Positions 58,807-64,000 of a DNA stretch of 64,000 nt are shown piece by piece; the stretch's first letter is position 1; the number at the start of each line of letters is the position of its first letter. Below the pieces are notes generated by a model. The model did not search any database, was not told the origin of the DNA, and was given only the letters and a program-made list of their open reading frames with translations. Made by a program: the position numbers and the translations under genes. Source of the stretch: Arthrobotrys musiformis (lineage: Eukaryota > Ascomycota > Orbiliomycetes > Orbiliales > Orbiliaceae); the NCBI GenBank assembly GCA_036971715.1, contig JAVHJL010000009.1, positions 1-64,000 on the forward strand, read 5' to 3'.

Positions 58807-61117
58807 ATGACGGGCTCTCTATCGACCGACGTCTTGCCGCGGTTGGCGGACGCTCTCACTAGCCCCCACACTTTGGACGGCGACCTGGCTGTAGAGTTGG
58901 CTTCGATCCTACAAGGGGAAGTGGACGATGGAACCATCAGGCAACGGGTTCTAGAAATGCTCGCAGATGCCGCCCGTCAGGGTTAATATCCCGTGCTCGT
59001 ACCCCCTTTCAAGTCTCTGTTTGCTGAAGGCGAGGTGCTTAGTTCCATGGCGGGGCATATTTGGGCAGATGGGGCTTCTCGCTGCTTGCTCGCGCGGCCT
59101 TCGCTTGGGAGACCCCGAAAATATCTTAAAGCAGAACCTAAGATTGATAGGAAATTGCTGCGCCGATAATGGTCGATAACCCCTCTGTTGACAGGTCTCG
59201 GCAGGCAGCTGACTCGATTCCATAGACCCAAACCGCGACGTGGTTATCGAGACTGAATGTTATGATAGATTAACTCGTCTGAGCGCCGCAAATCCACCGT
59301 TACAACCCTTGATAATGGTCGTGATATTTAACTTTATGAATGAATACGGTATACAACTCCTGTCACCTCAACACGGACAAAGTCATTCTGGTTGATAACA
59401 CCTACGGAACACCTGTAGAACCCGCACAGAGACATGCTATAAAGCACGGTTTGGTAGAGTTCTTGACTGAAGTCATCGGCGGAGAGGATAAAGAGCCGGG
59501 GACCAAGATAGAGTATGCGCTCCGCTGCCTTGAGCTTGTCCTTCAATTAGGTTTGCACTCCTCGTTCCCTTTCAAGCATCGTTGTCTTCATTGGATTCAC
59601 AGACCCAAGTGCTGCATTATAAAAATGACTAACACCCCCGTTAGATGTGTCTCTTGGTGGCACCGTCAGCGAACTAATTATCTCGCTGCTTGATCTGGCG
59701 ACCCGCCCAGATACCCAGTTTGATATTTTCCATATTGTCCTAGGCTGCTTTCCTGCCTTGCACAAAGAAGAATATACAAAAGCATTTAACTTGGACCCTA
59801 TCCCGATTTTAAGTTATATCAATTTAATAACTAAACTGCAGCATTGGGAGAACAATTTGTCTCGGAGCCCGGGGCTCATCTCAGATGATATCGACAAAGA
59901 AGATATCACGCGACTCATTCGTGCTGCTAGGGGTACCGCTATCGCAACGATCTCCGAAATATCTTCATCTGGACCATTTCAGGACCAATATCCCGCCGGA
60001 ACAGAATTTTCGGATTCCGTTGTCCAACTGCTAGCTTCTAGCGACCCGAACCTTCTTACATCTGCTGCTCTAATTCTAGGAAATATGGCGAGGGATGCCG
60101 CGGCCTGCGATGCTCTAGTTCAAAAGTATCAGTTGCACCTGTCTTTGGTGAATATTTTGAAAGAACAAAATCAGATTGGCGTTTTGCATGCAGCGGGTGG
60201 TGCTTTGAAAAACCTTGTTATCGGTTCTCCAGCTATACGACAATCGGTTGTTCGGGCAGGGATCTTTCAGTACTGCCAGAAATTTTATCTTGCTTCTGTG
60301 ATGATAGAAGTACAGCACATGGGACTTAGCTTGGTCCGAATCTTGGTGGCTATGTCACGTTCGTATCTCATCTTGCCTAGATCGCTTTTTACTACTAACC
60401 CGAGTCTGGTGTTTTAGCTGAGAACGTGGAGAGCCTATTACTGCCATTAGAAGGGGATTCCAGCTCGTCTGCAATAAGCCAGGTCCTTGAACTATATGCA
60501 AAAAATACAGAGGCTCCAATTAGGATGGAAATCGGCCGAATAGTAGTGTCAATATTGCGGGAGGCAGCGAAATCACAATCTTCCGGATTAATAAAATCAT
60601 ACGACCCCCCCCTCCAACAGAAAGTGCTTGATATGTGCCCCCGGATTCTAGAACCGGTAATCGATATGGTCACTCAAGACAAATGGCCAGTGATAGCGTC
60701 GGAGGGTTGGTTCGCTTTGGCTTTATGCGTTCAAACGACAGGCGGTGCGAATGCCATCGCCAATCTTACATTCTCGGAGGTATTCTTTCAAGCTCTCAGG
60801 CGTGCCCTCAAGTTGGCAGATGGCGGCGTATCGGAATCCCTAGAGCCTACTTTGCCAGAACAACTACATTTGGGCTCCAACGGGCCGGGCTCGAAACCAA
60901 GCATACAGTCCCAGAAAGATAAGGAAAACATATGCATGTTTCTATCCGGGTTTCTCAAACACAATGTGAGTCTCGTGCTAGGTTGGGCGCCTTTGCTTTG
61001 CTAACAAATTTGCAGGCATCTGAAACATTAAAACCTTGCGCAATACTGCTTCAGCAATTCCTCGATCAAAAAGAAGTAACCGATATTCAGATCAAAGAGG
61101 CAATTGATTCACAGTAA
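58807..61117 (+). CDS. Armadillo-repeat protein, SmgGDS/RAP1GDS1-like (640 aa)
   Basis: RAP1GDS1 proteins are all-helical armadillo proteins that bind small GTPases of the Ras/Rho group. Seven exons fit signals and phase: 58807-58981, 59043-59171, 59226-59348, 59419-59550, 59645-60358, 60418-60965, 61016-61117 (introns 50-94 nt, most with CTAAC/CTGAC branch points). Spliced text gives the family blocks NLRLIGNCCADNDPNRDVVI and FNFMNEYEPAQRHAIKHGLV. Helical repeats follow (SAALILGNMARDAAACDALV, GVLHAAGGALKNLVIGSPAI, EGWFALALC), and it ends KEAIDSQ. Length is close to human RAP1GDS1 (about 608 aa). The start at 58807 gives MTGSLSTDV. It converges with RPL13 664 bp downstream. Ligand GTPases in fungi cannot be told from sequence. 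Confidence 0.85.
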
Positions 61118-61781
61118 AGGATTGGTTACAAATAAGGTGTCTTGAAGGCCACAGCTCAACAATTTTTAGATGACTACCTAAGCACCTAAATAGTCGATGG
61201 CCAACCGGCGTCTGGGAACGAGACTAAGTAGTCGAATAGTTTGTGAATGCGGCGCAATCAAAAATTTCTTTCACCCATCAGGTTTCTGGTCAGGTGCGCG
61301 CCTGGTTGAAGTTGGGCAATTTTTGTTGGTCGAGGGTGCGTGGCTTGGCATGTGTATCATTGAAACAGGGTGTCCAGGAAATAAAGCCTCCGTGGCGGGT
61401 CATGCAGAGGTATTTGCGTAGCATACATTGGGGACCTTGGGTCCGTAGGTTCAAACTATCTAGGGATGCTAGATAAATAGATCTACCGTGTCAGGGTAGT
61501 GTAGAGAAGCGGATACATACGGACTTCATGGAGCCGCTGTAACAAAGGAGGAAATGTATCATTTGCCGCACGAGCACGGCAAACATTGAGAAGAGGAGGG
61601 GTTGATGAGGGTCAAGCAAGTCGACATAGTTGGGGGGGTGAACTTGTTAGTCAAAGAAAATGAAAGGAATATTAAAGAAACCCATTGAGACATAGCGTGA
61701 AATAAACCTGCGAGCGAAGAAAAGCCGGACAAAATAATAAAAGCGAGTATTGTAAAAACGGAAAGAACAATTGCACCAGCC
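61118..61781. other. Convergent intergenic region
   Basis: This lies between the 3' ends of the SmgGDS-like gene and RPL13. Small open frames (61197-61476) have no resemblance to known proteins. It holds both 3' UTRs. Confidence 0.5.
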
Positions 61782-62651
61782 CTACTTCTTGCTGGCAGCC
61801 TCTGCCTCCGCCTTTGCCTTAGCGCGCTTTTCCCTAGCACCAACATACTTCGCGTCACTCCTAGCCAGTCTGAGTTTCCTATAAGCGCTTGTGTCCTTCT
61901 CCTCCGAAGTAATGCTACGCTCCTTAATAGACTTGTCGACAGCTGTGATTGGGAACAACGCCGAAGTTGGTTGCGCCTTGGCGCTACGGGCAGCAGTTAC
62001 GTCGTCCTTGGTTGCATCACCCTTCTTTGGTCGCCCAATATGTCGTGGGAAGAGAATGAGTCGGTCTTTATACTCCTTAAGCCTCTCAACATTGACGGCG
62101 AGTCCTTCCTCTGAGCGGTTTTGACGTCGGTGATCGACAGGAATACCAATCGTCAAAGCGAGTTTTCGAGGGATAGCAGCAGCCTGTAAGGGTATTTAGT
62201 TTCGGTGATCATCGATTGGTGTACTGAAGGATATGGTGTCTATGCCTACCTTGAGTTCTTCAAGGGTGAATCCACGTCCAGGGCGGACTCGACGGTTGTA
62301 TTTTACAGTTGGACATCGGACAATTGGTCTTAACTTGTCAACTGGTCGAGGAGCAACCGCAGCGGCTTTGGATAGGCGGGCCTGTCGTCGACGAAGTTTT
62401 CGTCCGGGCTATTCAGAGTGTCAGTATACCAATCTCTCCGGTATACGATACTCGGGTTACGTACTTGGTCAAAATGAACCCTGACGCGTTCCTGCCAATG
62501 TTTTCGGAAATGGTTATTGGGAAGTTGTTGGTTGTCTGGATGGTAGTGTTAGCCAGTCTTTCCCTCATGTTATGGTATCATCGAATTTCGGAGAAATTTG
62601 TATCTTGTCGAGTATCCTGGTAGAATGGCGGGACGTACGTTTGATGGTCAT
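61782..62651 (-). CDS. RPL13: 60S ribosomal protein L13 (eL13, 214 aa)
   Basis: eL13 is an essential cytosolic large-subunit protein. Exons: 62651-62639 (13 nt), 62535-62465, 62408-62250, 62183-61782, with introns of 103, 56, 66 nt carrying clear CTAAC/CTGAC/CTAAA branch points. Joined sequence starts MTIKHNQQLPNNHFRKHW, then VRVHFDQPGRKLRRRQARL, VRCPTVKYNRRVRPGRGF, TLEELKAAAIPRKLA and TIGIPVDHRRQNRSEE, the eL13 signature throughout. The C-terminus is Lys/Ala-rich and ends ASKK. A tiny first exon right after the ATG is typical of fungal ribosomal protein genes. Confidence 0.97.
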
Positions 62652-63776
62652 TTTGTCGGAATAGAAGCTTTACTTCTGAAGATATATCAGGGCGAAAGTA
62701 GGGTCGTCGTAAGATAGATAGACTCGATAATAACGGCCGGTGGTGTCGAGTTTTTGTGCCGATGTCGACGCTACACAAAGACGTTGATATTGAATGTGTG
62801 GTTGGGAGGTTTGTGGTTTAGTTTCGTGGTGTTGTTTAGGGCCAGGCCAAAAAAAAAAAAAACCCGAACGAAAAACGAAAAAAGCAAAACGCCTAATACC
62901 GTCCCACAAAACAACTGCAGCATAAAAACATGATTGCAATAAAAGGTCATGAAGGCTCGAGATGACCGATTAACTGAAAATATTTACTCTACGACTATTT
63001 CTACTTCTGATCTCTTATCACGAAGATATGCACATATACCTATATATATATACACATCAAATTTAAAATACTGGAGCCTGCCCTGTCCTCGGTTTATAGG
63101 CTGCGGCCGTGTTTTTGGGCAATTGTCGATGGACAGCGATTGTGTTGTCGTTGGATGCGGCTCTGGAAAAGCAGTCACATCTCCTTGGCGTGCAAACTGT
63201 TTGGTATACACGTGATCATGATGTGGATTTGGATTGGATCGGAAGCACGTGTGATCGGGGGTTCAAAGCCGACCTTGTCCGTTTGTATATTCAAAAACCA
63301 AACCTTGTTCGGCTATTATGGTAATCATGTTATTATGGGAACATTGGTCTGGGGGACGCTTGGGTGTTCCCAGGCGCTTGAGTACTTAGGTGCTAGGCAC
63401 AGAGATATTTCAATGGGTTGAGCGGTGTTCGGGATTCGATAGTAAACCTCCGGTCGAGCTGCAGCATCGGGGGCATGCACCTGTCGGTATCAATCAACAT
63501 ATGCACATGGTATGGGAAGCCCGTGATACATAAATAAATTCAGGTAATCGAGAAAGCTATTATGAATCTATGATCAGACACGCTTCATCAACTCACCACC
63601 GCGCTTTCCATAATTATGTCAAATACTCCCTTGAACCACATTCTCCGAGCTGATGGTAGCCTTGCTTAAGTCCTAGTACTAGGCATCTTAAGCTAGAGCG
63701 TGCCGTACAGGCCATTCTCTGAGGGGCAACCCAGAAGTTGCGGCCTCGCTAACTTGCATTTCCGTCACCGAAATCC
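62652..63776. other. Intergenic region upstream of RPL13
   Basis: About 1.1 kb hold the RPL13 promoter and the downstream flank of the ARL1-like gene. A G/A homopolymer-rich stretch occurs at about 62848-62885. Open frames at 62949-63421 look fortuitous. No RNA gene is recognised. Confidence 0.45.
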
Positions 63777-64000
63777 TTATTGCCCCTCGTGGACCGTCTG
63801 AACAAGCCAATCCATCCCTTCATTTATCCCTACATGGACTATCAGCAAAGTCCTTTCCACACACCCCATGTTTCGGCAATACATAGATATACTTACCTAG
63901 GTTCGTAACGGCGCTGCATGCCACGATACTCCAACTTCGGTCCTTTAGTTTTGGAAGCTCTAGAATAGTCGAGATTTCACCAGCGCCCAGAGCGCCAGGC
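63777..64000 (-). CDS. ARL1: ARL1-like small GTPase, C-terminal exons (partial)
   Basis: Arl1 is a Golgi GTPase of the ARF family that recruits golgins. Only the 3' end lies in the window: exon 64000-63897 (continuing beyond the edge) and last exon 63829-63777, with a 67-nt intron (GTAAGT, CTGAT branch). The product reads PGALGAGEISTILELPKLKD, RSWSIVACSAVT, then after the splice GINEGMDWLVQTVHEGQ and stop. CSAVT holds the G5 SAx base-binding motif. This resembles yeast Arl1 (PGALSASEVS..LVELKDRSWSI..GITEGLDWLI) more than Arf1. N-terminal nucleotide-binding motifs are outside the window. Confidence 0.88.

Noticed and set aside
62949..63421. Several overlapping frames on both strands
   Set aside because: They look fortuitous. 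They lie between the RPL13 promoter and the ARL1 3' end with no splice or domain evidence.

Overview
The window is nuclear DNA of a filamentous ascomycete (Pezizomycotina). The evidence is: genes split by short (about 40-140 nt) introns with GT...AG ends and CTAAC/CTGAC branch points; fungal forms of ATG15, ARP8, an ADCK2-type ABC1 kinase and ribosomal protein eL13; and an extremely AT-rich compartment full of C-to-T/G-to-A degraded transposons, the mark of repeat-induced point mutation (RIP). Spacers carry the TACCTAAGTAGGTA-type repeat seen in many Leotiomycetes and Sordariomycetes, but I do not assign a species.

Region 1 (1-about 42,700) is an AT-rich isochore of nested transposons with no recognisable host gene. 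The dominant family is a non-LTR retrotransposon (LINE) of about 5.75 kb with ORF1 (zinc knuckles) and ORF2 (endonuclease, reverse transcriptase, RNase H, C-terminal zinc motif) and a (TAA)n tail instead of poly(A). One copy (9505-15250, minus strand) has both reading frames fully open. Three near full-length copies (26-5748, 22581-28327, 33471-39249) and several fragments are ruined by RIP. Around them lie a RIP-degraded Ty3/Gypsy element (15994-about 19470), a second Gypsy remnant on the minus strand (about 28.3-33.4 kb), a solo LTR with a perfect 5-bp target duplication (40930-41544), a long imperfect inverted repeat (39.25-40.86 kb) and other LTR-like repeats. An undegraded SINE (19867-20672, minus strand) sits between perfect 16-bp target duplications. 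It starts with a whole tRNA-like sequence followed by CCA and ends with the same 3' tail as the LINE, so it is probably mobilised by the LINE machinery.

Region 2 (about 42,700-64,000) is a gene-dense block of balanced composition: ATG15 lipase (minus), a VPS9-domain Rab GEF (plus, divergent from ATG15), a TMEM135-like membrane protein (plus), ARP8 of INO80 (minus), an ADCK2/Cqd1-type mitochondrial ABC1 kinase (minus), an OXLD1-type protein (plus, divergent from the kinase), an armadillo SmgGDS/RAP1GDS1-like protein (plus), ribosomal protein eL13 (minus) and the 3' end of an ARL1-like GTPase (minus, cut by the window end). These are conserved housekeeping genes and do not form a pathway cluster. 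Exon structures were worked out by hand from splice signals, reading phase and remembered family conservation.

The most interesting biology is the LINE/SINE partnership: a live-looking LINE surviving among RIP-killed relatives, termini that escape RIP in every copy, a GNRA-capped 3' hairpin shared by LINE and SINE, and a SINE head that includes the CCA end of a mature tRNA.
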